A stretch of 64,000 nucleotides of DNA from Tricholoma matsutake (lineage: Eukaryota; Basidiomycota; Agaricomycetes; Agaricales; Tricholomataceae), in NCBI GenBank assembly GCA_026075535.2, contig AP026540.1:3968001-4032000 (forward strand), written 5' to 3'. The notes beneath the pieces are model-generated. The model did not search any database. It saw nothing but the letters and a program-made list of their open reading frames with translations, and was not told where the DNA came from. A program made the translations under genes and the position numbers. Below are positions 22,640 through 32,594 of the stretch, piece by piece. Positions within the stretch are counted from its first letter, which is position 1. Each line of letters opens with the position of its first letter.

Positions 22640-22920
22640 AGTATATGTGAAGACTGCAAAAATCAAATAATAACCTAAAAATAGAAAAGGTGGAGATAGG
22701 CAGATCAAGGCTGCTGAATGACATCATACTAAGGGGTAGATGTCGGAAAGGGTACTCTGCCTCTAAATATAAAACTGTCAACATGCACAAATGTGATAGA
22801 AAGGAAAATTAGTAATAAAATAAGGAAAAATCATAGAAAATGAAGAATAGAAGGAAATGAAGGGAGGAAAAATATAAAAAAATAGGAGAAACATACAGTG
22901 CACCCCCTAGTCCCCTTACA
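22640..22920 (-). repeat. LTR copy L5 (partial, outer end of the mosaic)
   Basis: The promoter-proximal two thirds of the same LTR family, starting in mid-LTR at AGTATATGTG and running to CCCCTTACA. The adjacent CATAT (22921-22925) pairs with 7731-7735, so this is the original outer LTR of the insertion. Confidence 0.85.
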
Positions 22921-22925
22921 CATAT

Positions 22926-23480
22926 TGAGTAATGGGAAATGTACTGCTATCACAGTCAGTGATAAGCTGTTTACTGCGGAGAAAATCATATATAAGCTGG
23001 AATCCATTGTGGGCCATGGTACACAAGTCTGGATTATATCGTATGATGGAGCCTCCTATACCTTGAAAGACTGTTGGATTCAAGATCAATGGGTTGACTC
23101 CAAAGTTTCAGTTCTCAAAAAAATCAGTATAGTGGACAAGCTATGGGTGTCAATAAAAAAAGTGCACTAGCAATGATTGATTTCATGATATTTATGAATT
23201 CTTTCTTCAAGCAAAATGAAATGAGGGATTTGCTGATAGGTGTGCAGACCAAGCACCAGTGAGTACACCTAGTCAATGAGCACAGGGGGACTGTCAATTC
23301 TTCACAATATCATCCAGTGCAGTCAACCTTGCCATCAATTTTGACATCTCCATTGTGAGGCTCATTCCAAGTTTCTAGCACATGACATACTATTCAATGA
23401 CTATGCAATCTTGCATTGTGATGTCAGCCTCAACAACATTCTGCTGTTTCAGCTTGATTCAAATACTGAAGCAGGTTTAC
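22926..23480 (+). pseudogene. FunK1 kinase, N-lobe and catalytic loop segment
   Basis: Continues the gene cut at 7735. It reads NGKCTAITVSDKLF, then SIVGHGTQVWIISYDGASY (glycine-rich loop) and TLKDCWIQDQWVDSKV with the ATP-binding lysine. A frame change follows. The HEAHSKFLAHD and ILHCDVSLNNILL segment near 23355-23445 corresponds to the HRD catalytic loop (HCD here instead of HRD or HGD). Stops and frame changes show it is dead. The next piece, with the DFG-equivalent LLIDLD, lies at 39425 beyond the second Gypsy element. Confidence 0.8.
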
Positions 23481-23662
23481 TTTAATGACCAAGGTTTACA
23501 TTTTTGGTTTCAATTTCAAGTCTCATTGCCTAGTCACCATGCATCAAATTATCTTGTATGCAAATTCAAGATAGGACTTGAAGGATTTGGATTTTGAAGT
23601 ATGGGGAAAGGAGTTTTGTGAGAAGATGGTAAGTTTTCGAGTTCATTTTACTGTTGAGGGGG
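23481..23662. other. Flank between FunK1 and Gypsy element G2
   Basis: About 180 bp without a recognised gene. It ends in GGGGG (23658-23662), the target duplication of the Gypsy element that follows. Confidence 0.35.
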
Positions 23663-23845
23663 TGTAGTAATGCAGAGGGTGTTAGACTTATATCACATGA
23701 TGCAATAACACAATTAATGTATATTTTGCTGTATGTAAAAAAGTCTGTTGTTCTAATCAAAACTGGCCCTTATAAAGGGACCGGTGGCTTGTGCAAACAA
23801 TATACAAATATATGTAAAGACTGGGCATCAGCCCGGATCACTACA
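23663..23845 (-). repeat. 3' LTR of G2 (183 bp)
   Basis: Pairs with 37136-37318. Only a handful of differences are visible, several of them transitions such as GGACTGG/GGACCGG and GCGCAAAC/GTGCAAAC that lie at CpG. Confidence 0.9.
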
Positions 23846-25164
23846 TTCTCCCCTTCTGGCTTGGACCCATGGTCCAAGCCAAAACCCAAAAAGAGACAAG
23901 ATATGTACAAGAAAAGTCCAATAAGATCATTTGATGTCTCCCCCCTAGTGATGAGAGGGAGACGAAAGCTCAAGCCACTGGAGTCCTAAAGATCCATTCC
24001 ACATCCAAGCAGGGTGGAATTGGAGCGCAACTTCTCAGGATTTATTTTTTCTCCTTGCCCTGGCGAGGAGAAGAGGGAGGTGGGAGTACTGCATCTACCA
24101 TGTCATCAATGTCCATACTGCATCTGAGCAGAGTGAAGAGAATGGTGGGAGTTAGAGGACCCATGGTTTGGGAGACAGGAGTCAGGGGAGAGGAGTCAAC
24201 ATGGGAAGGTCCAGGCAACTGTTCTCCTCCAAGAGGAACAGTCATGGCCCCCATATCTTTGTCTTCCTCTTCAGATACTGAGTCAGTTTCCTCGGTATCA
24301 TATCCCTTTTTGTTTCGTTTACTCTGGGTGACTCGCACATTGGGAAAATGAGAGTAGGCTCCTCCAGACTCAGTAGGGGCCACACTTGCAGCGGCAGCAC
24401 GTTGTCTCCATCACTCATTCTTGGCTCTGTTTTTATTGGCCTTGGTTCAATGAGGTGGGCCCACATACATAAGTCCATCCTCCGTCCTCATAGTCAGGTC
24501 TCCAACACTTGGGAGACAGGCCCTTGACCAGACTTGGAGGCTTGGGGAATGGGGTTGGACTCAACCACAATGGGAGGCTGAGGGGAACTAGACATGGTGG
24601 AGGATGGGCCAATGGCAGGGGTGACTGTTGTCATTGAGGGAGCAACATTCAACTGGGCCTGGGGCAATCCTGGATGAATAGATAATGAGCATAAACCAGG
24701 TGGTCCCACAGGTGTGGTGGCCACTGAGCTTGGACCAGCAACAGGAGATTTGGAGGGGAACACTGGATGATGATGTGCAGCATGCCTGGATGCTGACAAC
24801 CCTGGGTTTCCACTCAAGGGAGATATAATGTTGGGGGTCTTGGCACTTCATTTTTGCTTAGGTGGCAGGGGCTGAGTCAAACACCTGGCACCAGGGGGGG
24901 CATTCCACCATTGGGGTTCTGTCACCAAGGGGGCGTCGTTGGCTGAACTTTACACTGCCCCACATAGTCCTGGAGGAATTCTGGTAGTCCTACCAGGAAG
25001 ACCAGGAATCCAGTAGGACTCACCAGGAATCCAGTGGGACTTACCAGGATTCCTGGTATGTTACCAAACATCCAACCATAATGGAAAGTCAATTTGATAT
25101 CTTACGAGTTCAAGTGCCTCAACTTCAGAAATTTCACAATGTGCCCACAAAACAGATTTGTGCA

Positions 25165-25250
25165 AAGCAGGAATTGAACTCAAGACCTCATGATGAGGAA
25201 TCACATGACAAACCAGACAAGTGTGCTCAACCAGTTGAGCCACAGGAGAA
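25165..25250 (-). other. tRNA-like module 1 in element C
   Basis: On the minus strand: TGTGGCTCAACTGGTTGAGC (A box), a CCTCATCATGAGG stem like a long variable arm, and GAGTTCAATTCC (B box). It lies about 215 bp inside the left terminus, the same place as in elements A and B. Confidence 0.65.
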
Positions 25251-26039
25251 TTATTTGTTATCCATATAAAGTTTATTTATGACTCAAACTCAAACTCAAG
25301 CATGTAATCTCTCTCAAAGTCACTATTAAGATCAAATAATTTTAATCAACTACACCTCGCATCTAATGCGAGGGATACAATACAATTAACTACATAAAAA
25401 AAGCCCTCCCATGCACCCCGTGCAAGGGAGAGCCTAAAAATATTTACAGATAAAACTAAATCCCCTCGCGTTCAACGCGAGGGGAGGGTGACAATTATGA
25501 ATAAATAAAGAAAATCCCCTTGCTGTTGTAAAATGTGGGCGAGGGGGAGGGCATTAATATGAAAGAAGAAAAATGAAAAAATCCCTCCCCATGCAAAATG
25601 CAGGGGAGGGGGCAGCCTGGTGGTGTCTCATCATGGTATAGGTGCATGGGTCCCACTCCCCATCCTCGTCCCCATCCCTGTCCCTGTCCCTGTCTCCCTG
25701 TTGTCCCCATCCCAATGGTTCCCCGTTTCTGCCCCATGAGCAGTTGCTCGTGGTGGTGGATTGGGGTGCTGCTGTGGTGGTGGCCATCATCACCATTCCA
25801 CCTGCAATCCACCCCATGAGCAGTGGCTCATGGGGCTGGAGGTGGGTGGTGTGTTGTTGGCCCTGTTGTCATTGTCCATTGTGGTTGGCAGCTGTGCTTC
25901 ACATTCTTGGGGTTCTGGTGCTGGTAGGTGGTTGTGTCGTCATTGTTGTCGACTGCACACACTCACAATCCACCCTACGAGCAGAGGCTCACAGGTGTGG
26001 GGTGGGTGTGTTGGGTTGTCTTGTGTCCAGCCATTGTTA

Positions 26040-26480
26040 CCAGTAGAGTAGAACCTATAAAACAAAAGAAACGAGTTAGTTAGTTTATAAAAACAAAAAG
26101 CAAACAAAAAAAAAATTATGTAGGGCCCAAACGATGTGATCTGTGTCGTTTGGGCCCATGTTCCATCCAGTCAGCTTGTTTGTGGGTGGTGGCATCATTA
26201 CCAGTAGATTATAACCTAGAGAACTAAAGAAACAGGTTAGTTAGTTTATAAAAACAAAAAGCAAACAAAAAAAACTTACTTAGGGCCCAAATGACACAGA
26301 TCACATTGTTTGGGCCTGTGTTCCATCCAGTCAGTTTGTTTGCGGGTGGTGGTATCATTACCAGTAGATTATAACCTAGAAAACTAAAGAAACAGGTTTA
26401 GTTAGTTTATAAAAACAAAAAGCAAATGAAAAAAAACTTATGTAGGGCCCAAATGACGTGATCTGCATCGTCTGGGCCCG
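26040..26480 (-). repeat. Three tandem hairpin-plus-intron-like units in element C
   Basis: Each unit of roughly 150-160 bp has a 34-bp inverted repeat beginning GGGCCCAAACGA or GGGCCCAAATGA (26123-26157, 26283-26316, 26445-26479). On the minus strand it is followed by a TAAGT donor-like motif, a T-rich tract with TTTGCTTTTTG, the branch-like ACTAACTAAC and an acceptor TTCTAG or TTATAG before GTTATAATCTACTGGTAA. The same arrangement occurs on the plus strand in element A and in H3. Confidence 0.75.
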
Positions 26481-26734
26481 CATTCCATCCAGTTGTTTGG
26501 GCCTGTTTCCTGTGCATTGTGGCATGTTTGTTGTTGGCTAGAGGGGTGGCAGTTGGTAATGGCATGGTGGTGGTGGTGGTGAGAGAAAGGAGGGAGGGAG
26601 GGAGGTGGAGGGGGTGTTGTCGACAGTGGTGGTGGTGGTTGAATGATGAGCTGGCAACGTTGATGATGCAGCTGTATGCTTTGTCATACACAGCCACTCA
26701 ATGTGGTACTTAGATCAACTTATGTTGTATATTA

Positions 26735-26810
26735 GAATGGCACTATGGTCTAATGGTATATTGCACCTGTTTAATTCAACCCTGAGGTCCTGGGTTCAAT
26801 CCTCAAATGT
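26735..26810 (+). other. tRNA-like module 2 in element C
   Basis: On the plus strand: GGCACTATGGTCTAATGG (A box) and GGTCCTGGGTTCAATCC (B box, T arm), resembling an Asp/Glu-type tRNA body. The anticodon stem does not close properly and the T stem has a mismatch, so a functional tRNA is unlikely. Confidence 0.6.
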
Positions 26811-28939
26811 TTTCTTTTTAATGGTAAGGACTCCTGGTTAATCCCAGTAGAGTCCCCAGGATTCCTGGTGAGTCCTGATGAGTCCTGATGAGTTCTACAG
26901 AGTCCTGGTTACTCTTATAGAGTTCTGGTCAGTCCTACAGGATTCCTGGCCAGTCCCCCCAGATTCCTGAGAGTCCAAGTCCTGGGGATTTCCTGGGATA
27001 GTACCAGGAAAAGCCTGATTTACCAGGAATATACCAGGACTGAACCAGGAATCCCATTGGAGGAAAAACAGCCAGGAATGCAACATTTGGTGAACAATGG
27101 CTGTGGCAGGGATAACCAGGAATCCTGGAGGAATCCTGGTAGTCCTACCAGAAAGACCAGGATTCCTCTAGGAATATGTGGGGCAGTGTAAAGAGCTTGT
27201 TGTTGGCTTCAGGTGCAGGTAGTTGCATCAGATGTTGTAGAACATCTGAAGCCAGAGCTGAGTCTTCTTCATGCCACAATTCTGCAGTCCCAGTGATCCA
27301 CCCTAGTCCATAATGATATGCTTCTCTGATCTCATGGTCAGAGACTCTGAGCAAAGCAAGATGACAAACCACATCCTCGATGGTGAGGTTTGGGGAGACG
27401 TTTGACATAAACTGTTGATCACATTGTATGCTCAGAGAAAGATGTAGGGCCTGGTGGGTCCTTTGGTATAAGCTGGGAGTGCAAAACACTTCTGCCAGGA
27501 GTAGTTGTAGAAGTTGTTTTTGCTTCTGGGGAAGACCAGAAGGGGCTTGTTGCTTCATAAGTAGCATTCCTCAAACATAAGGGAGGCTAACTTGGGCATG
27601 ATCCAATATCAATCTGGGAGCATTCTGGAATTGAAAAAGCTGATGATGTATGAAATAAGCCCAGGCCTCTGGTGAGTCATTGATTGGTGGCTGGGCCATC
27701 CGGTCAGGATCTTGGAGTCATCGGATTCCTTTGGCTGACTGGCACTCCACAGGCAACCACTTAGGAAGCCTCCAGGTCATGAGTGCATGGCTCATGAGGG
27801 ACGTGCGATCCGCAGTCGGGGTTAGGCTAGCAATGCGTGTAAATGACTGGGCCCATTGAAAGGTCCAGTTCATTCCCTTCTCATTGGGCTGCAACTGCCC
27901 AACAATCAAACTCTGCCAGGCTTCGGGGAAGTTCAATGGCTGTAGATGGGGACTCCTTGAAGGCAGGTACCCAGTTGGCAGACTGGGTAGGGGCAACGGA
28001 GGAAGTTTGAATGTGATGTTTTGAAGAGGCAGGCAGAAGCAGTGGGTAGTGGGTGGCCTTTGTATCCACCTCCATAGCTTCGACAGAGGGTCGAGGAGGA
28101 TGGGAGGGACCAGAGGGAACAGTGGCAGGCCTTGAGACAGCACTTGCATGATGGGAACTATGAGCAATGATCCCAGAGGCTGGGGAAGGCTTGCAAGCAT
28201 GGGGTCACTTAGGGGGCCAGTCCTCTCACCATCAGTCCAACTGGTCCTTGAGGCTGTGAATCTTAGCCTTGAGGTCTGCTATTTTGTCGTTGTAGCCATT
28301 GTATGTTTGCTCTGTAATACATCTGACTTCTGCTATGAGGTCTCGGTCTCATCGATCCCGAGCCTCGAGGTAATCCCTGTCCTGTTCAAATTCATGCTGG
28401 TACATGTGCATCACATAGGACTTGCACATCTTGCATCCTACCTGGTGAACTATGACACCCAGGTGACTGTTGTATCTCCACTCCTCCCTAGGAGGGGCTG
28501 TCCTTGCTTCTCATCTCTGGTCAACTCTCATGTGCTCAACCAAGCCGCCAGTTGACGGAGACTGTCTCCTTCTGTCCGCTCTTCTTGAGCCTTGCAGTTT
28601 GAGATCCCTTCTTAACTCCCTCCTCAAGCCTTGTGGCTCGAGGTCCCTTCTTCCTCATCTTTCCTCCCTCCTATCCCTCCCCCTTTGAGGCATGTCAGCC
28701 TCATGAGAATGTTGCCCAGAAGGTACGTCATCCATAGAGTAGTTGTCGGAATAGCCATCCATGATGAGTGGGTGGACTTGGAGAAAGAAAGAAAGGAAAA
28801 AAATTATTCAACTCTGCCGATCAACTGTACAGTACCTTCCCACACCTCGGGAAAAGTATGACAGCATCATTGGTACAGTTTGAATCTTGCCACAACCGGG
28901 GAAGTGGCCAGACTCTCTGTAGCCTGGCCTTCTCAACCC

Positions 28940-29938
28940 AGTCAAGAAATCCTATTGCCCTTTGCATGCTGGTGCATGCTTGGGCAGATCTGTCCATTCC
29001 TTGGCACCCACAAGGGCCAAGTAAGCATCCAGGGTGGCTAACTCATTGCAAATGGCCAGCGGCTCCCAAGTGGACTCACCCACACTCCACTTCACCTCCA
29101 ATTCCAGTGCATGACCCTTCCATCAATGGGACATAATTTCCTCGACCCACCATTTGGCATCGTCAGGGGCACTGAAATCATAAGGATCCAGACACCACCT
29201 GTTGGGAAACAGAATGTCATCACTTGCGAAGTGTGGTTGCAGCAGGTTCACATGGAATCTACCATGCAAACACCGAGTCTTGAGCTTGGAAGGTAAGTCC
29301 AAATCATAATTGGAAGTATCAGGATAGCTTTGCAGGACCTCGTATGGTCCTACAAATTTGGGAAGGAGCTTACTGGCCCTCCCCTTGGGCAAGTTCAGGT
29401 TCTTAGTGGATAGGAACACCTTCTCCCCCAGTCTGATGTTGGGCTCCTGACCACACTGTTTGTTGGTGTGGAACCTTTGGAACACACGCTCAGTGATAAT
29501 GCTGTCATGAACAATCGCCATGTTGTGCAACACATCCATGGCAAAAGTTTGTACTCCGGGCAGCACCTGCTCTGGAGCAGGGATCTCCCGCATCTTTGAG
29601 GAAGATACCCATAGGTCACCTCAAAGGGAGCCATCCCAGTAGCCCGATTTATGGTGGAGTTGATAGCAAACTCCACCAGTGCCAGGAACTTCACCCAGTC
29701 CTTCTGGCTGGATGCCATGAAGGACTGTAATATCTGGGCAATCAATATATTTGCTCATTCCATCACACCATCCATTTGAGGATGGAAGGACGTGGACATC
29801 AATAGCTTCATGTCCAAGATTCGATGGACTTCTTGCCACCAGTGAGAGGTGAACTTGGAATCCCCATCAGAAACTATTGACCCAGGCAAACCATGCAGCT
29901 TTACTATCTCTTTGATGAAAATAGATGACAATTCAGTG
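28940..29938 (-). pseudogene. G2 integrase (C-terminal part) and chromodomain
   Basis: Minus strand from 29938: KLHGLPGSIVSDGDSKFTSHWW contains the second catalytic aspartate, followed by STSFHPQMDGVME. TGA stands where Arg is usual before AN. Then come MASSQKDWVKFLALVEFAIN and, after a frame change, the C-terminal LGEKVFLSTKNLNLPKGRAS (29450-29390). The chromodomain lies at about 29170-28990 (ELEVKWSVGESTWEPLAICN). The N-terminal part is separated by H2 at 29947-31778. Confidence 0.85.
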
Positions 29939-29946
29939 GCTGTGGT

Positions 29947-31778
29947 TAGTGTTTGAAGGTCTGGCTCGGTCCAGTTTTCTCACTATTTTAGGATGGAACA
30001 GGAACTGCAACCAGTCCAATTACATTCAAAAGTAAAATAAAACTGGACTGAACTGCACGTAGTCAGTTCACTGCAGTTTGGTCTGGCTTGACCACTGGTT
30101 ATGGTCGGTTTGACCACAACTGGTTGTCGACTGACTTGTGTCAGTCTAAACTGAGGTTATCTACACAGTTATATACATACTAATAATATTCTAGAGTAAA
30201 ATAATGCCCCTTGCAGGCAGGAGCCTGTGAGCAGGCACATACATAATAAAATAAGAACTAAGAAAACACCCCACCTCACATAATATGTGAGGAGGGGGAG
30301 TCAGCTATCAAAAGAAAGAAAAAAACCTGCATTTGGAGTGAGAGGGGCTGGCATCGGCATCTGGTATTGGCATTATATGCCAGCTGCTGCCATGTCATCA
30401 TCATTGTTGGTGATGTGGTGGCAGCACTACATTGTCGTATTCATTGTAATCATTGTTGTATTCATTGTTGTTGTTGTTGTCAGTGTTTGTGGTAGGCGGT
30501 TGTGACATGGCACCGCTGCCACATTGACGAGACCTGTTAACCACCCTGCGAGCAGGGGCATCTTGGTGTGGTCTTGTTAATGTTGTTATAACATAATTAG
30601 AACCTAGAAAAGAAAAGAAAACATTAGTTAATTGAAAAAGAACATTAAATGAACATTACCTGGGGCACAAACAACATCTGTCGTCATTTGCGCCTGATGT
30701 GTTTCATTGGTGGCATTGGCGGTGCTATCTGATGTGGGGGATGTGGGTGTAGTGGCAGGTGTGTCTGGTGTTGGTGTTAGTGTCCTCGCCAATGCTGTCA
30801 TTGTCTGCATTGGTGTTGGTGTTAGTGTTGGTGTTGGTGTTAGTGTTGGTGTTGGTGTTAGTGTTGGTGTTGGTGTTGGTGCTGGCACTGGTGTTGGTGG
30901 TGTTTGTGTCATTGTAGGTTGCTGGTGTCATTGTTGTCATCTGGTCTTGGCATTGTTGTCTGCTGCCCTTGTCATCTGGCATTGCTTGCATTACCACCCT
31001 ACAAGCAGGGGCTCGCAGGCATGGTGTGGTGGTTGGGTGTAGGCATTGTCAAAAGATTAAGAACCTGAAAACAATGACAAAATATCTAGTTAAAAAAACA
31101 ATGAATCAATGATAAAAACCATACCCAATGCCCAAACAACATGACTGGCATTGTCTGGGCTGGTTGTGTTGGTCCATTTGTGGCTATGGTGCCATTATAA
31201 AAAGGTAAGAACCTAAAACAATGACAAAATAGTTAGTTAGTTGAAAAACAAGGAATCAATAATAAAGAAACATACCTAAGGCCCAGACGATGCAACTGGC
31301 ATCATCTGGGTGGGCCATGTTGGTTTGTTTGTAGCAGTGGTGGTGGTCCTGGTGGATGTGGAAGGTGGGTGACGTGGCGTTGGTTGTTTGGTGGTCATGT
31401 GAAGGATGTTTGAAAGTGGTGCCACTTTCTTTTCTTGGTTGCGCAAACCTGACAAAATGGTCCATGCACAGCCTCATGGTATATAAACCCTTGCTTTTTG
31501 TGTTCTTCTCTTGGGCATGTCCCAGTATTATTTTATTTTAGTTATTATTACATTTGATTATAACTAAATGACATCTACTATAGTGTGTAGACTGAGGTCA
31601 GTTAGAACTGGTTAGAACTGGTTTCAATCAACTTTAAATAAGTATTCAAATCAATGCAACTGCAACCGATGGGCTGGGCAAATGAGGGCAACCTCAACTG
31701 CAAAATAACTGAACTGCAGTCCAGTTTGGCTCGGTTTTGGCTTTTTTCTAGTTCAATGAACCAGACTTTCAAACACTA
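29947..31778. mobile_element. hAT-like non-autonomous element H2 (1832 bp)
   Basis: It splits the integrase gene and is flanked by an exact 8-bp duplication GCTGTGGT (29939-29946, 31779-31786). Termini are TAGTGTTTGAAGGTCTGG on the left and the complement of TAGTGTTTGAAAGTCTGG on the right. Subterminal sequence is full of AACTGG/CCAGTT motifs. The interior has a long GTTGGTGTTAGT microsatellite-like tract (30765-30900), GAGCAGGGG/AAGCAGGGG palindromes and three diverged GGCCCAAACGA-type hairpins with intron-like blocks (30600-30697, 31060-31165, 31200-31312). No transposase. Confidence 0.92.
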
Positions 31779-31786
31779 GCTGTGGT

Positions 31787-32440
31787 GGTGATCATTATGG
31801 GCACCAGGTGCACCATAGATGATCATCGGCAGATCACCACCCATAGGTATTTAAACCCTTCTGATTCAGGGAAAGGACCAATGAAGTCCATCCCTATGGA
31901 TTCCCAAGGATGGATCAGGATAGGCAGCGAGTGTAGCTTCCCCAGGGGGGGGACACAGGCTTCACAGGATTCGCAGAACTTATCCACTTCATATTGGAGG
32001 CAAGGTCACCAATAACATTGTCGAATATACTCAGATGTTTTTGCTGGGCCAAAGTGCCTGACGATGGAGTGGGCTTGATCGATGATACGGCCATGTAAGG
32101 TCATCTCCTTGGAGGGTGCTGAGGGAACACATACAACATGTTCCCCTTCTTTGTTCTTCATCCATATCATCCCATCAATTACTTCAAAGTTGGGATGGTC
32201 CTCTGGCTTCTCTAGGACCTTGCCAAACACCTTGTCTTCCTTATATCCCTGTTGGATGTCCTCATCCATTGGGTCATGCTCCAACAGGGACACCTTCAAT
32301 TCCTGATGTTTGGCCAATGACTCGTATACTGTGGGGTCTTCCCCTAGGGACTCCTTTGGATGTCCTGTTCCATCATTGACCTGAGCACTGGCAAGCTCTA
32401 CCGCCACCAGTTCTCGATCCTCAACCCTCTCACACAAGGC
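31787..32440 (-). pseudogene. G2 RNase H tail and integrase N-terminal part
   Basis: The minus strand from about 32440 encodes PNFEVIDGMIWMKNKEGEHV, then an HHCC zinc-binding module (H...H in the IIDQAHSIVRHFG region, C...C in FCESCEACV) and the first catalytic aspartate in IGMDFIGPFPESEGFKY. It ends in MVHLVPIMITTTA at the H2 insertion. Confidence 0.85.
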
Positions 32441-32594
32441 CCTCAGATGCTCTCCTGCTCAATGGACCTGGGCCTTAGTGGATCGAGTCTCAATGACTCA
32501 GTTCCTGATTTCCAAATGATGATCCCAGGGCAAGTCCTCATGCATGGGATCTAGATGTACATCAGCAAACACATAATGTTGCACCAAAGGGGCA

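Larger units (their letters stand above)
7736..22920 (-). mobile_element. Nested and rearranged Gypsy mosaic (15.2 kb) inserted in FunK1
   Basis: The block begins and ends with copies of the same LTR family and is flanked by the 5-bp duplication CATAT (7731-7735 and 22921-22925), so it entered the FunK1 gene as one LTR retrotransposon on the minus strand. It now holds a nearly full set of minus-strand Gypsy genes (8174-16721), a plus-strand 3' half of a different Gypsy element (17145-19726), a plus-strand protease piece, a second minus-strand gag, four further copies of the LTR family, two other solo LTRs and two TTTAC-ended elements. It therefore records later nested insertions and rearrangements. 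Confidence 0.85.
24949..27192. mobile_element. TTTAC-ended non-autonomous element C (complete, 2244 bp)
   Basis: Termini are inverted repeats: TTTACACTGCCCCACATA on the left and its exact complement on the right. Both are followed by blocks of AGTCCTACCAGGAATCC-type short repeats (24970-25060 and 26825-27180). Removing the element at a TA dinucleotide keeps the host reading frame (NNKLF/KVQPTT), which suits a TA target, although palindromic ends make this ambiguous. The interior carries two tRNA-like modules, G+C-rich hairpins such as CCCCTCGCGTTCAACGCGAG, three GAGCAG-T/G-GCTC palindromes and three tandem hairpin-plus-intron-like units (26040-26480). No transposase. Confidence 0.85.
24042..28762 (-). 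pseudogene. Accessory 3' ORF of Gypsy G2, interrupted by element C
   Basis: Starts with MDGYSDNYSMDDVPSG at 28762, downstream of the chromodomain. It continues through an Arg/Glu-rich charged region (28740-28560), a CKMCKSYVMHMYQHEFEQDR segment, and a proline-rich part including MLASLPQPLGSLLIVP. A folded-looking part (27567-27193) has GLPQKQKQLLQLLLAEVF and NLTIEDVVCHLALLRVSDHE. Element C interrupts at 27192, and the ORF resumes at 24948 and ends at 24042 with a hydrophilic PPPSSPRQGKEKK tail. I recall similar ORFs beside agaric Gypsy pol genes but know no function. Stops are present throughout. Confidence 0.55.

Noticed and set aside
26735..26810. A functional tRNA gene
   Set aside because: A and B boxes are good, but the anticodon and T stems do not close and it sits within transposon repeats. 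The other three tRNA-like modules are equally degenerate.
24949..27192. Element C as an hAT-like element
   Set aside because: No 8-bp duplication is present at its ends, and its TTTACACTG tips differ from the TAGKG tips of H1-H7. A TA target fits better.
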